Positions 8,701 to 17,123 are shown, counted from the stretch's first letter. The stretch: 64,000 nt of DNA from Lactobacillus laiwuensis (GCF_019972835.1 NZ_BPPB01000008.1:1-64000), one strand, 5' to 3'. Notes: a model not told the origin generated them from the letters alone. Numbers and translations: made by a program.

Positions 8701-9028
8701 ATTCTTCCTCGAGAGTTATTCTAAATTGGCTCTTTGTGGTACAAATTTAATTCTAAACTTATTATGAGAGATTGCCAATTAAATTATTTTTTCAATTAAG
8801 AAACATTTTGTAATATTTTTACCTTATTTTAAATAATACAAGTGATGAATAGGACCGAATGCCAGTCATGATTGTATGTAAAGATTAAGCATTTTTACTG
8901 CTACCAACCTTAATGGCAATATTGACAAACACAAGCCTTTGAAAAAAATTGCTCCAAATTAAAGCTTTTTCTGAAATTTTTTGATTAATATTGTTGTTAC
9001 CGGGTTTACAAAGTGAGCGCTTTTATTT
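8701..9028. other. Intergenic region with one cre-like box, no gene
   Basis: About 330 AT-rich bases upstream of the secreted protein gene. I find no ORF with a ribosome-binding site. Bases 9012-9025 (AGTGAGCGCTTTTA) match the CcpA box consensus at 12 of 14 positions on the minus strand, but they lie just after the GntR stop codon and far from any start, so function is doubtful. Confidence 0.35.
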
Positions 9029-9733
9029 TTATACGTGAAATTCATATCTCTCAGAAATAATGTACTGTTTTCCTGTATGTACAATATTCTTATTTTCATC
9101 TTCAACGCTTACTTGTAATAATAACAAAGGAAAGCCAACAGATTTCTGCAAAACTCTGGCTTCACTAAGACTCGCTAAGGCAATACTTATAACCATGTCC
9201 CGCGACTTTAGTTCTTTTATATGATATTGGCCGTGTAAAACCCGATATAAAGATTTGCTTAAGTCAAATTTTTCCAGTCCAGTAAACCGAGGCAGAGGAA
9301 AGTAGTTGCATTCTAGCATTACAGGTTCGTCATCAACTAAATGAACCCGTTCAATATAAAGAGCTGTCTTTGTTTTTAATATTGATTTTAACTTGTCTGG
9401 AGTTTCAACTTTTTTTACCTTAATTACTTGTGCGCTAGCTTTAAAGCCCTCGTTAGCAGCTGTTTGTGAAAAGCTTTCAGCTGAAGGAGAACTGACTATT
9501 CTTTTCACTTTATGCGGTTTACGAACAAATGTCCCCACACCATGAATCTTCTCAATCAAGCCATCTTCAGCTAATCCAGCAATAGCTTTCCTTAAAGTTA
9601 CACGACTTACGTTGAACTGTTTACTTAATTCAAATTCGTTTGGCAATTTACTATCTATTGGATATTCTCCTGTAATAATTTTTTGCCTGATTTTTTCCAT
9701 TACCTGAGAATACAAAGAACCTGTTGCTACCAA
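9029..9733 (-). CDS. GntR/HutC-family regulator (UTRA) upstream of nothing but next to the first mannose-type PTS
   Basis: 234 residues. The winged helix is clear: KLPNEFELSKQFNVSRVTLRK followed by the wing HGVGTFVRKP. About residues 85-230 form the UTRA ligand domain. The start is the TTG at 9733, chosen because AGGGAAG lies 9 bases before it and no ATG is in frame. It lies just downstream of the SIS/PTS operon on the same strand, separated by the operon terminator and its own promoter region, which contains GATACATG and GTACAT half-sites similar to those at 14769-14780. It is therefore a candidate regulator of that operon, either together with or competing against the GntR at 14927. Confidence 0.85.
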   Translation of the reverse strand: MVATGSLYSQVMEKIRQKIITGEYPIDSKLPNEFELSKQFNVSRVTLRKAIAGLAEDGLIEKIHGVGTFVRKPHKVKRIVSSPSAESFSQTAANEGFKASAQVIKVKKVETPDKLKSILKTKTALYIERVHLVDDEPVMLECNYFPLPRFTGLEKFDLSKSLYRVLHGQYHIKELKSRDMVISIALASLSEARVLQKSVGFPLLLLQVSVEDENKNIVHTGKQYIISERYEFHV

Positions 9734-9920
9734 ATATCATCACTTCCCTAATATTACTTTTACCCATGTATCATCTATTGTCTAGTAAATGATTATGTAC
9801 TTGAGCTAATTTTGATCTATATTCACAAAGAATAGTATAAAACAAAATTAGATTAAAGTATTCCAAAACAATAAGTATTCCAAAAGAGAAGACCACTATA
9901 AAAACTGGAAATTAACATAA

Positions 9921-9946
9921 AGGGATTCTATTTTCATAGAATCCCT
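9921..9946. terminator. Terminator of the first mannose-type PTS operon
   Basis: A perfect 11-bp stem (AGGGATTCTAT and its complement) with a TTTC loop lies 26 bases after the stop of the SIS gene on the minus strand. The trailing T run is short. Confidence 0.75.
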
Positions 9947-9972
9947 CTAAAAATACTTTTTACTATATTATA

Positions 9973-10950
9973 TTAATAAGTGAGTTTCCACATATAACGA
10001 CGCTTGGTTAACGGATGCTTTCTCGCCTTAGCTAATTCTTCGGCATAAACACGCATCACACCTGTATGAATCATCGGGTTGAAGTAATCAATCACATTTT
10101 CACTGGCAACTTCATTAAGACCATAATCCTTAGCGTCAATATTTGTTACTTGCGCGTCAAATCTTTGTAAGAATGTTAAAGCACGAGCATCAAGATGACG
10201 TGTACTGCCGTCATTCATGAACAATAAGTATGGAGCATCCTTTTCGGTAAGTTCAAATGGACCATGGAAATATTCTCCTGAATGAACTGTTGGAGCAGCA
10301 ATCCACTGCATTTCCATAAACAAGAATGATGCGGTTGAATAAGCAACACCAAGTGATGCACCACTGCTGAGAACAAAAATTTTCTTTTCGTCCTTGTATT
10401 TTTCACCAAATTCCTTTGCTGAAGGGCCAACAGATTTTACTGCATTTTCAATCAAATCAGGCATGCCATTAAATGCTGCGAGAGCCTCATCATAAAACTG
10501 ATAACCTTCAAACTGCTTAACAATTTCAATAGCAAAGGCCAAGCAATATGACATTTTTTCTGTTTTAGCAGCATAATTTTCGTGGAAACCATGAACAACT
10601 TTATATTCTGTTTCTTTAATAATAGGTGAATCATCTGCCATTGATAAAGTAATCAGGTGAGTCCCTAATTCTCTAGCCTTTTTAGTTGCAGCCACTGATT
10701 CTGGGGTTGTACCTCCAAGAGAAGCTGTTATTACAATAGTGTGTTCTCCCACTCCTTTTGGAGTATCATAGTTAAATTCATTTGCAGTATGAATTGAGGA
10801 AAGCAGTTTAGTACTTTCATGCGAAACAAAGTAATAACCCGGATACAAGTCGGCCATTGAAGCACCACAACCTACAAACATTACACGATCAATATCAGGC
10901 TGCTTTTCCTTAATATCACTTACAATAGACTTAACTTTTTCAAAATCCAT
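9973..10950 (-). CDS. SIS-domain sugar-phosphate enzyme, FrlB-like (Amadori deglycase candidate)
   Basis: 325 residues with two SIS (sugar isomerase) domains. The first holds FVGCGASMADLYPGYYF and TASLGGTTPESVA, the second FVLSSGASLGVAYSTA. Signature residues of the FrlB/GfrE/GfrF branch are HSGEYFHGPFEL in the active-site region and the C-terminal RRYMWKLTY (FrlB ends with a comparable RRY motif). Known members split fructoselysine-6-P or glucoselysine-6-P into glucose-6-P and the amino acid; which substrate is used here is inference. It is the last gene of the IIA-IIB-IIC-IID operon, 43 bases after IID, with AGGAG before the ATG. It lacks the glutaminase domain of GlmS. Confidence 0.75.
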   Translation of the reverse strand: MDFEKVKSIVSDIKEKQPDIDRVMFVGCGASMADLYPGYYFVSHESTKLLSSIHTANEFNYDTPKGVGEHTIVITASLGGTTPESVAATKKARELGTHLITLSMADDSPIIKETEYKVVHGFHENYAAKTEKMSYCLAFAIEIVKQFEGYQFYDEALAAFNGMPDLIENAVKSVGPSAKEFGEKYKDEKKIFVLSSGASLGVAYSTASFLFMEMQWIAAPTVHSGEYFHGPFELTEKDAPYLLFMNDGSTRHLDARALTFLQRFDAQVTNIDAKDYGLNEVASENVIDYFNPMIHTGVMRVYAEELAKARKHPLTKRRYMWKLTY

Positions 10951-10993
10951 AATATATATAATCTCCTAGTTCTACTATAAAAATAACTTAAAA

Positions 10994-11830
10994 CTAATTA
11001 AAAATACCTAATACGCTGAGCAGGATACCACCGAAAATACAGATAACCATAATCCAAGCAGTATTGACCTTCTTTTTGATTAGGTAAAACATACCCAACG
11101 TGAAGGCTAGTGACAACATCTGTGGAAAAATCGAATCTAAAGTTTTTTGTAAAACAAAAGTTTTACCAAATTTTATCGGAGTTGTTATCCCGATCATAGT
11201 TGCCACCATTGCGCCAATGACCATTAGCCCTATTACATTCATCAAAGACATGATTCTGTTAATAGTACCATTACTAATGAGACGCTGGATATTCTTTTTA
11301 CCTTGGAGATAACCCCATTTGCCGCCCCAATAAGTAACAATAACTGAAGGGATGATAGAAATAATCATTGCCAAAATCGGTCCAAATATGTTTCCTTGTT
11401 GAGCCATGTTGATTCCCAGACCAAAGGCAATAATTTTAACTGTTCCCTGGAAGAAGGAATCACCAATACCTGATAAAGGCCCCATTAATGAGGTTTTAAC
11501 CCCATTAATCGAATCGGGATCGAATGTGTCTGGATTGGCTGCATATTCCTCTTCCATTGCCGAAGATAGCCCTAAAACAAAAGAAGTCAATTGCGGTGTA
11601 CAGTTAAAGAATGCCATATGACGATGATATGCTTCTTTCTTCTTTTGAAGCTTTTCAGGCGTATCCGGTTTCTCACCATAAATCTCATCTATCGTTGGTG
11701 CCATACCATACATGAAACCCATATTCATTTGGCTTTCATAATTCCATGATGTCTGAATAGCCCATGATCTCCAGAAGAATTGCCAAAACTTATGACGTAA
11801 CCGTTTATCTGTATTTTTTTGTTCAGTCAT
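10994..11830 (-). CDS. PTS mannose/fructose/sorbose family IID
   Basis: 278 residues. IID is the second membrane subunit of mannose-family transporters. Family marks are the N-terminal SWNYESQMNMGFMYG, LSSAMEEEYA, GPLSGIGDSFFQGT and four or more hydrophobic segments in the C-terminal half, ending close to the C terminus. It begins 11 bases after IIC with GGAGG upstream. Together with IIC it forms the channel through which the amino-linked sugar would enter. Confidence 0.95.
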   Translation of the reverse strand: MTEQKNTDKRLRHKFWQFFWRSWAIQTSWNYESQMNMGFMYGMAPTIDEIYGEKPDTPEKLQKKKEAYHRHMAFFNCTPQLTSFVLGLSSAMEEEYAANPDTFDPDSINGVKTSLMGPLSGIGDSFFQGTVKIIAFGLGINMAQQGNIFGPILAMIISIIPSVIVTYWGGKWGYLQGKKNIQRLISNGTINRIMSLMNVIGLMVIGAMVATMIGITTPIKFGKTFVLQKTLDSIFPQMLSLAFTLGMFYLIKKKVNTAWIMVICIFGGILLSVLGIFN

Positions 11831-11841
11831 AATTCATCCTC

Positions 11842-12636
11842 CTATAATTCTTCCAAATCATCTAAATCATCACTACTACTGGTCTTAGGAGCAGCATTAT
11901 TGTTTTCATTATTAGACATAAACTTGTTGAGTATAATAGCGAAAATAACTGCAAAGATAGCTACGCTGATAACAGTCATCTTGCCATAAGCTGCAATAAA
12001 GAAACCTAAGAATAAGTAAACTGCATTTTTCTTATCAATCATAGTTGACATCAGAAGAGCAAATCCGTAAGCTGGTAAAATCTTACTTGCTAAAGTTAAA
12101 CCGTTTGTTAACCAATCCGGAATCATTTTGACGAAACTGGTTACAACATTTGTTCCTAAAAAGATTGCAAGAAAAACTGGAACAAAATATAACAAACCAT
12201 AAATAATTGGTCCATAAACTATGTGGTAACTTCTTGCTTTTCTAAATTTGCCTGCATCTATTGCATTCTCAACCAATTGGTTAAAGGATGAAAACAACAT
12301 TCTAATTACTATAGCTACTAGCTGACCTAGCACTGCTACTGGCAAAGCTACTGTTAGCGCTGCTTGTGCACTAGTATGTGACAAAATAGCAAAAGCTGAA
12401 GCTACAACTGAGCCTAAGACCATATCTGGTGGAACGGCGGCTCCTACTTGAACTATTCCCATCGAAACTAATTCAAGCGTAGCACCAACTAATAATCCTT
12501 TCGAAACATCTCCTAAAACCAAGCCAACGAGTGTGCTTACGATTAACGGCTGCTCGAAGTTTTCACGACCCAGCAGTCTTGAGTCGAACATGGCGAAAAC
12601 ACCAACCAAGCCGACAACAAAAGCTTTCCAAAACAT
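11842..12636 (-). CDS. PTS mannose/fructose/sorbose family IIC
   Basis: 264 residues, polytopic. It has the family features RPIIVSTL-like QPLIVSTLVGLVLGDVSKGLLVGATLELVSMG and AAVPPDMVLG, plus a hydrophilic acidic tail (SSSDDLDDLEEL) of a kind also seen on the other IIC proteins in this window. AAAGGGGG lies before the ATG. It is the third gene of the operon. Confidence 0.95.
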   Translation of the reverse strand: MFWKAFVVGLVGVFAMFDSRLLGRENFEQPLIVSTLVGLVLGDVSKGLLVGATLELVSMGIVQVGAAVPPDMVLGSVVASAFAILSHTSAQAALTVALPVAVLGQLVAIVIRMLFSSFNQLVENAIDAGKFRKARSYHIVYGPIIYGLLYFVPVFLAIFLGTNVVTSFVKMIPDWLTNGLTLASKILPAYGFALLMSTMIDKKNAVYLFLGFFIAAYGKMTVISVAIFAVIFAIILNKFMSNNENNNAAPKTSSSDDLDDLEEL

Positions 12637-12652
12637 TTTTTACCCCCTTTTT

Positions 12653-13123
12653 CTAAATCATATTATTTAGAAACTCCTTATTAGCTGAAGGAACTTGTTG
12701 CATTGAGATCTTAATTCCCTGATCGCACATTTTCTTAGTAAGTTTAACTTCGTCGGGAGTTAAATATATAGCATTACTAAAACGTTTAGCATCAGGCTTA
12801 GAAGGAACTAGGCCATAGTTAATCTCTTCTACTGGACCATATGCATCAATAAACTTGCTTAGTTCAGTTACATTTTCAAAAAGCAACATAATGTTGTCTT
12901 TTAGAGCCTTAATTTGATCGATTTTACTAATTGCTTTATCTACACTGAAAACGTTTAGTCTCACATCTTCCGGTTTAGCCAGTTTCAATGACATTTTCTT
13001 AAAATCATCATTTGCTGTAGCTGTATCAATCACAATTACTCTTTCGATATTTGCAAATTTAGTCCATGAAAAAATGACCTGTCCGTGCAATAATCGGTGA
13101 TCAACCCTAATTACTTTTATCAT
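12653..13123 (-). CDS. PTS mannose/fructose/sorbose family IIB
   Basis: 156 residues, cytoplasmic phosphocarrier. The phosphoryl-accepting histidine is H13 in VDHRLLHGQV. It overlaps IIA by 4 bases (ATGA), indicating translational coupling. It passes phosphate from IIA to the sugar during transport by IIC/IID. Confidence 0.95.
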   Translation of the reverse strand: MIKVIRVDHRLLHGQVIFSWTKFANIERVIVIDTATANDDFKKMSLKLAKPEDVRLNVFSVDKAISKIDQIKALKDNIMLLFENVTELSKFIDAYGPVEEINYGLVPSKPDAKRFSNAIYLTPDEVKLTKKMCDQGIKISMQQVPSANKEFLNNMI

Positions 13124-13542
13124 AATAAATCTCCTTCATCGTCATCTTCAGTCATCAACTTATTTATCGACAAAACTCCCTTCTGTCCTTGGTTAATAGC
13201 TTCCTCTATATCTTCTTGGGTTAGGCCTGAATTCGCAGTAGTAACCAAAGTTATAACCAAAGGCAAATTCATACCTGTCAGTACGGTTAACTTTTGGTGA
13301 TCCTTTAATAGCTGGGTCATTTCATTATTAACTGAACCCCCTAAAACGTCAGTAATAATTACAGTATTTTCATCACTAGCGTTATCTATAGAATTCCTGA
13401 TTTCACCGATAAAACTGTCATCACTCGTACCATTTTTATATGCTTCATATGCCTCGAGATTTTTCTGTTTACCAGTGATCATCTCAACTGTATCTTTCAT
13501 TCCTTCAGCGAGCTTGCCATGGCTAACTAAAATTATTTTCAC
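13120..13542 (-). CDS. PTS mannose/fructose/sorbose family IIA
   Basis: 140 residues, cytoplasmic. The phosphorylation site is H8 in LVSHGKLAEG; the glycine-rich VLGGSVNNE and the MNLPLVI segment are also family-typical. The start codon is GTG at 13542, with AGGGGTGAAG just upstream. It is the first gene of the operon IIA-IIB-IIC-IID-SIS, transcribed from the promoter at 13615-13643. Confidence 0.95.
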   Translation of the reverse strand: MKIILVSHGKLAEGMKDTVEMITGKQKNLEAYEAYKNGTSDDSFIGEIRNSIDNASDENTVIITDVLGGSVNNEMTQLLKDHQKLTVLTGMNLPLVITLVTTANSGLTQEDIEEAINQGQKGVLSINKLMTEDDDEGDLL

Positions 13543-13614
13543 TAAACTTCACCCCTAATCCAAAATCAATCATTGTTAGTACATTAGCAAGATGTATTAA
13601 CATGTATATTTAGT

Positions 13615-13701
13615 ATAATAATATATAAAGAAAGTCGTGTAAAGGGTTTCTTTAAAAATAATTAAATTTAATTTTTTATTTATAATTTTAAAGCGCTTTT
13701 A
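13615..13701 (-). promoter_or_regulatory. Promoter and cre box of the first mannose-type PTS operon
   Basis: On the minus strand TTTACA (13643-13638) and TATTAT (13620-13615) are 17 bases apart. Upstream, 13688-13701 (TTAAAGCGCTTTTA) fits the CcpA box at 12 of 14 positions. Downstream of the -10 box lie several TACAT/ATGTA half-sites (for example TACAT, seven bases, ATGTA near 13580-13597), possible GntR contacts. Confidence 0.65.
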
Positions 13702-13749
13702 TTTAGCTTAGAATTAAAAAGTAAAATGCATTAACTTTTTAACAACTTT

Positions 13750-14745
13750 TTATTTATAGTCTTCTTTCCACATATACCTGCGAGTTTCATAACTTTCGTG
13801 AGTAGTATAAGAAAGTTCTCTCATATAAACATTATTTAAAATTGATGAAAAAATCGGATGATTAAAATACGGTGATACTGCGGGCTCGATATCATCTAAC
13901 CCAATTTCTTTACCGTCTAGTACATACAACTTTTTGCCAGCAAATCTTTGTTCAAATTTCAGCGCACGTTCATCTTCTGGTCTTGTTTTTCCCGTAGCCA
14001 AAAGTTGAAAAATTGACTTATTCTTATCTGTAACTTCAAATGGACCATTAAAGTATTCATAACTATGGATAGTTGGCGAATTTAATTGCAGCATTTCCTC
14101 TAAATTACAAATCGAGAAAACATAAGCTGCACCATATGCTGGACCGCTACCAATAACATAAATGGTTTTTTGATCTTTATTTTGCTCAGCCCATTCTTTT
14201 GCCAAAGGTGTAGTATATTCAACGGCTTTGCGATAGATAGGATCAAGCAAATCAAAAGTTTTCATGGCTATTTTAAAATTCTCATAGCCTTCAACTTGTT
14301 CCAGCAAATTCATCGCTATGCATATTCCAATACTGCCATTTACACGTTCAAGTCTGCTTTCATCTAGAGCCAAACTTTCATATTTTATTTTAAAATCACA
14401 AACGTCTACCAGCTCAGATTCATCAACATAAAGAGCAATGGTGGTTGCATTATGTTCTTTAGCAACTTTTGCAGAATCAATCGTCTCGCTGGTTCCTCTC
14501 ATAGAACATAAAACTACTAAAGTATTTTGGTCTATGCTCTTTGGCGGAGCATAAATAAATTCTCCGCTAGTATACATACTGGAAAATATAGTTTTTGACT
14601 CCTGATGCATAAAATAGTTTGCACCGTAAAAGCCGCCAAAAGAGCCTCCGGCACCAACCCAAATTACCTGCTTAATACCTCCACCAGATTCCATATTTTT
14701 AATAGCTTTTTGAACAACTTGTTTAGCTTCTTCTTGTATCTTCAT
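13750..14745 (-). CDS. SIS-domain sugar-phosphate enzyme, FrlB-like (second of pair)
   Basis: 331 residues with duplicated SIS domains: VGAGGSFGGFYGANY and LCSMRGTSETIDSA in the first, VIGSGPAYGAAYVF in the second. It shares with 9973-10950 the motif HSYEYFNGPFEV (a variant of the H-S-G-E-Y-F-H-G-P core in which N replaces H) and the C-terminal TRRYMWKEDY. Gfr-type systems carry two such deglycases, one per Amadori substrate, and this operon pair fits that arrangement; the substrate is inference. The start at 14745 has AGGAG six bases upstream; the longer frame does not. It has its own promoter, divergent from a GntR gene. Confidence 0.75.
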   Translation of the reverse strand: MKIQEEAKQVVQKAIKNMESGGGIKQVIWVGAGGSFGGFYGANYFMHQESKTIFSSMYTSGEFIYAPPKSIDQNTLVVLCSMRGTSETIDSAKVAKEHNATTIALYVDESELVDVCDFKIKYESLALDESRLERVNGSIGICIAMNLLEQVEGYENFKIAMKTFDLLDPIYRKAVEYTTPLAKEWAEQNKDQKTIYVIGSGPAYGAAYVFSICNLEEMLQLNSPTIHSYEYFNGPFEVTDKNKSIFQLLATGKTRPEDERALKFEQRFAGKKLYVLDGKEIGLDDIEPAVSPYFNHPIFSSILNNVYMRELSYTTHESYETRRYMWKEDYK

Positions 14746-14768
14746 CTTTTTCTCCTGTATTAAATATA

Positions 14769-14863
14769 GATACATGTATCTTCAATTTAAAATTATAAAG
14801 CGCTTTATTTATAAAGTAAAGTGTATATTAAAAATACAGGTATCTTTTTTATAAAAAAGATAC
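14769..14863. promoter_or_regulatory. Divergent promoter region with two GntR operators and a cre box
   Basis: Minus-strand promoter: TTTACT (14820-14815), 17 bases, TATAAT (14797-14792). A perfect 14-bp palindrome ATAAAGCGCTTTAT (14795-14808) within it fits a cre box. A perfect 12-bp palindrome GATACATGTATC (14769-14780) lies near the start of transcription. A perfect 24-bp palindrome at 14840-14863 has arms GTATCTTTTTTA; it sits between the two promoters and just upstream of the extended -10 box (TGTTATAAT, ending at 14894) of the GntR gene. The shared GATAC/GTATC ends suggest one regulator binds both sites. Confidence 0.7.
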
Positions 14864-14926
14864 TGGTGCCTAATTAATCAGCTTTTGTTATAATATAGTT
14901 AATAGTTATTCAGGAAAGAAAAAAAT

Positions 14927-15649
14927 ATGTTGAAAAAGTCTGAAAATCATATGCCACTATATCTTAGCTTGGCAAATATTATAAAAAACAAAATTACAGA
15001 AAATAAATATCAAATAGGTAAAAAGATACCTTCTGAAATGGAGTTGCAAAAAGAATATTGTGTCAGTCGTACCACTGTTCGTAAGGCTCTTAAAGTCTTA
15101 AGCGAAGAAAATTTTTTAATTAAGCTTCCTGGTAAAGGAACTTTTGTTTCTGACAAAAGTAATGAAATTCAAACTCAAAATCAGAAATTTTCGAGTTTAA
15201 CAGAAAGCGTTGTCAAAACTGGTAAAAAAATTTCTAACCGTTTAATTAGTATCAAAAGCGTTGCAGGCAATGATGAACAAAATTCATTCCTGCAAACTAC
15301 TAATGAGCAGCAAATAATAGAAATTAAGCGTTTAAGATATATTAATGACATCCCATTTTGCCTTGAATGGATATGGCTTGCTCCAAAATTTAATGCTATT
15401 AAAGCTGAAGATCTTAATATGCCCTTGTATCAAATATTACAAAAGAAGTTTCATATTAATCCTGGTAAAGGCAAGAAAACTTTTAAAATTGTGTTTGCAA
15501 ATAGAGAAGAATCTTTTTTGCTTAATGTTGACGAAAAAACACCATTAATGCGAATCAAGGACTTAGTTTATGACGATCACGATCTTCCTTTACATATTAC
15601 GCAAGAAATAATTCGCAGCGATAAATTTACATACGCAGTTAATCATTAA
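14927..15649 (+). CDS. GntR/HutC-family regulator (UTRA), divergent from SIS gene
   Basis: 240 residues. The winged helix shows KIPSEMELQKEYCVSRTTVRKAL and the wing LPGKGTFVSDK. The UTRA domain spans about residues 95-238 (IEIKRLRYINDIPFCLEWIWL). AGGAAAG lies 8 bases before the ATG. Its position opposite the SIS gene, across two palindromic operators, makes it the likely local repressor that responds to the phosphorylated amino-linked sugar. Confidence 0.88.
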   Translation: MLKKSENHMPLYLSLANIIKNKITENKYQIGKKIPSEMELQKEYCVSRTTVRKALKVLSEENFLIKLPGKGTFVSDKSNEIQTQNQKFSSLTESVVKTGKKISNRLISIKSVAGNDEQNSFLQTTNEQQIIEIKRLRYINDIPFCLEWIWLAPKFNAIKAEDLNMPLYQILQKKFHINPGKGKKTFKIVFANREESFLLNVDEKTPLMRIKDLVYDDHDLPLHITQEIIRSDKFTYAVNH

Positions 15650-15663
15650 CGTTTTCAAATAAA

Positions 15664-15698
15664 AAGCAGGCGCTAGTTTTTCCGACTAGTGTCTGCTT
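15664..15698. terminator. Bidirectional terminator between the GntR gene and apf
   Basis: A 14-bp stem with two G-U pairs (AAGCAGGCGCTAGT against ACTAGTGTCTGCTT) and a 7-base loop. A and T runs lie on either side, so it can serve the converging gntR and apf transcripts. Confidence 0.85.
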
Positions 15699-15734
15699 AC
15701 TTTATAAATATTCTGTTTTTAACTGACTAACTAA

Positions 15735-16433
15735 TTAGTACCAGCCATTAGCTTGCCAGAATTGTTTAGCTGCTGCCCATGAGCCGTAACGATTAGTAAC
15801 GTAGTTGTTAGCAACACGTTCTTGGTTAGCAGCTGAGTAGTCTCCATTAAGGTATGCAGCAGATAGCTGATATTTACCAATGTATTGTCCATTTTGTGCA
15901 CTGTATGAGCCGCCAGATTCACGACTGGCAATCCACGCTTTTGCTCCAGCTTCTGAATCAGATGAAGCAGTTGTGTAATTAATATTTGTAGCTGCAGTAT
16001 TGTTTGCAGAATGCGTAGTTTCTACATTATTATTGGCATTAGAAACTGAACTATTTTCTGTTTGTGTGCTAGTTGCAGCTACAGTGTTTTGGGATTCATT
16101 TGCTGGATGATAGCCTTTATTAACGTATTTGGCTTTAACCCATTGGTTCTTGCCTAAGTCATACCACTTGTGACCCTTTTTGTCGTAAGCAGTTTTAATG
16201 ACTTTCCAAGAAGAATTACTTGGTAAAATTTGCCCAGTAGCTTCAGGATGTTTGTAACTGTTCCATACGCGAATTGAATTGCCATCAACATAGTTAACAG
16301 TTACAACTGCTGCATCATTTTCTACTGTGGCTGCTTGAACATCATTTGCTTTAACGCTGCTCATAACTGCAACTCCGGAAGCAGATAATGCTGCTACTGC
16401 TGCTGATTTAACTAAGATAGATTTTACCTTCAA
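15735..16433 (-). CDS. apf: Aggregation-promoting factor (Apf), secreted
   Basis: 232 residues. The signal peptide spans about 1-35 (KSAAVAALSASGVAVMSS, cleavage near VQA). About residues 45-108 resemble a short SLAP-type unit (VWNSYKHPEATGQI, KGHKWYDLGKNQWVKAKYV). A Ser/Thr/Asn-rich linker follows. The C-terminal 75 residues are the conserved Apf domain: AWIASRESGGSYSAQNGQYIGKYQLS and YVTNRYGSWAAAKQFW. It resembles a lysozyme-like fold with the E of ARE/SRES as the acid. Apf proteins are abundant, highly expressed surface proteins of lactobacilli that affect cell shape and aggregation. The start is TTG at 16433, 8 bases after AGGAGAG. Confidence 0.92.
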   Translation of the reverse strand: MKVKSILVKSAAVAALSASGVAVMSSVKANDVQAATVENDAAVVTVNYVDGNSIRVWNSYKHPEATGQILPSNSSWKVIKTAYDKKGHKWYDLGKNQWVKAKYVNKGYHPANESQNTVAATSTQTENSSVSNANNNVETTHSANNTAATNINYTTASSDSEAGAKAWIASRESGGSYSAQNGQYIGKYQLSAAYLNGDYSAANQERVANNYVTNRYGSWAAAKQFWQANGWY

Positions 16434-16759
16434 AAAAATTCTCTCCTTAAATAAAAATCCATAATATGTTTTTCAAACTGAACATACTAAATCACTATTC
16501 AATTTGATGCTATATATACTACAACGTTAAAGTTGCAGAACCATAACAGGAATATCACTCAACCTTTAAGAATTAGTTACCTAATTTAGTAAAAATGTCA
16601 CAGTTGTAACACAACGTTAACTGTTATTTAATTTGACAAAATCCTATTAGAACAAGGTCATACGGTTAATTGTCACTAGCAAGAACATGCGTTTGTATAT
16701 TGCAACTTTAACCAAATGAAAGCTATTTTTGCAACACAAATGAAAAACATTGGCCAGCT
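16434..16759. other. Long apf upstream region, no gene
   Basis: About 325 bases upstream of apf, between divergent transcripts. No ORF with a ribosome-binding site is visible. It contains AACGTTAA repeated in the same orientation (near 16524 and 16614) and the segment GTAACACAACGTTAA, perhaps part of a long regulatory leader for this usually strongly expressed gene. I could not place a convincing -35/-10 pair. Confidence 0.4.
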
Positions 16760-16789
16760 TTGCATAATTTCTACCTAAAGTGATATAGT
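16760..16789 (+). promoter_or_regulatory. Promoter of the 38-residue ORF
   Basis: TTGCAT (16760-16765) and TATAGT (16784-16789) are 18 bases apart, 34 bases before the start codon of the small gene. Confidence 0.6.
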
Positions 16790-16822
16790 TAAGTTAATAT
16801 TTAGTAGAAAGGAAATTACAGA

Positions 16823-16939
16823 ATGAGTAAGTTTGAAGTTACATTAGACAAAAAAGATTTGCAAATGCTTGAAGATTGCCATTCAAAAAGCCCTTCAATT
16901 ATGAAGGCATTAAAAGAAGCCAAAAAGGTTGAAGACTAA
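16823..16939 (+). CDS. Small 38-residue protein, function unknown
   Basis: A complete small gene: promoter at 16760-16789, AAAGGA nine bases before the ATG, 38 codons, then an intrinsic terminator 12 bases after the stop. The product starts MSKFEVTLDKKDLQMLEDCH and ends with a lysine-rich helix (MKALKEAKKVED). It is highly charged, has one cysteine and lacks a signal peptide or membrane segment, so a small cytoplasmic helical protein is expected. The two-part layout (beta-like FEVTLDKKDL, then helix) could fit a tiny DNA- or protein-binding adaptor, but I do not recognise a family. It sits alone between apf and the fructose operon. Confidence 0.7.
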   Translation: MSKFEVTLDKKDLQMLEDCHSKSPSIMKALKEAKKVED

Positions 16940-16950
16940 TATTTAATCCA

Positions 16951-16977
16951 GGAAGCACTAATGTGCTTTCTTTTTTT
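16951..16977 (+). terminator. Intrinsic terminator of the 38-residue ORF
   Basis: A 7-bp stem (GAAGCAC/GTGCTTT with one G-U pair), loop TAAT, then C and seven T residues. Confidence 0.85.
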
Positions 16978-17061
16978 GCATTTCAGAACAACAATTGCTT
17001 TTAAATAAATATAAAGCCTATCGATTATAAAATTATTCAAAATTGAAAAACACAGCAAAAT

Positions 17062-17093
17062 AAGTCCCGTAAGTTAGACAACTTGCGGGACTT
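17062..17093. terminator. Terminator of the fruK-fruA operon
   Basis: A 14-bp stem with one G-U pair (AAGTCCCGTAAGTT against AACTTGCGGGACTT), loop AGAC, 31 bases after the fruA stop on the minus strand, followed by ATTTTG. Confidence 0.8.
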
Positions 17094-17123
17094 ACTTTAT
17101 TTAATCTAGTATTTACTAGCCCA

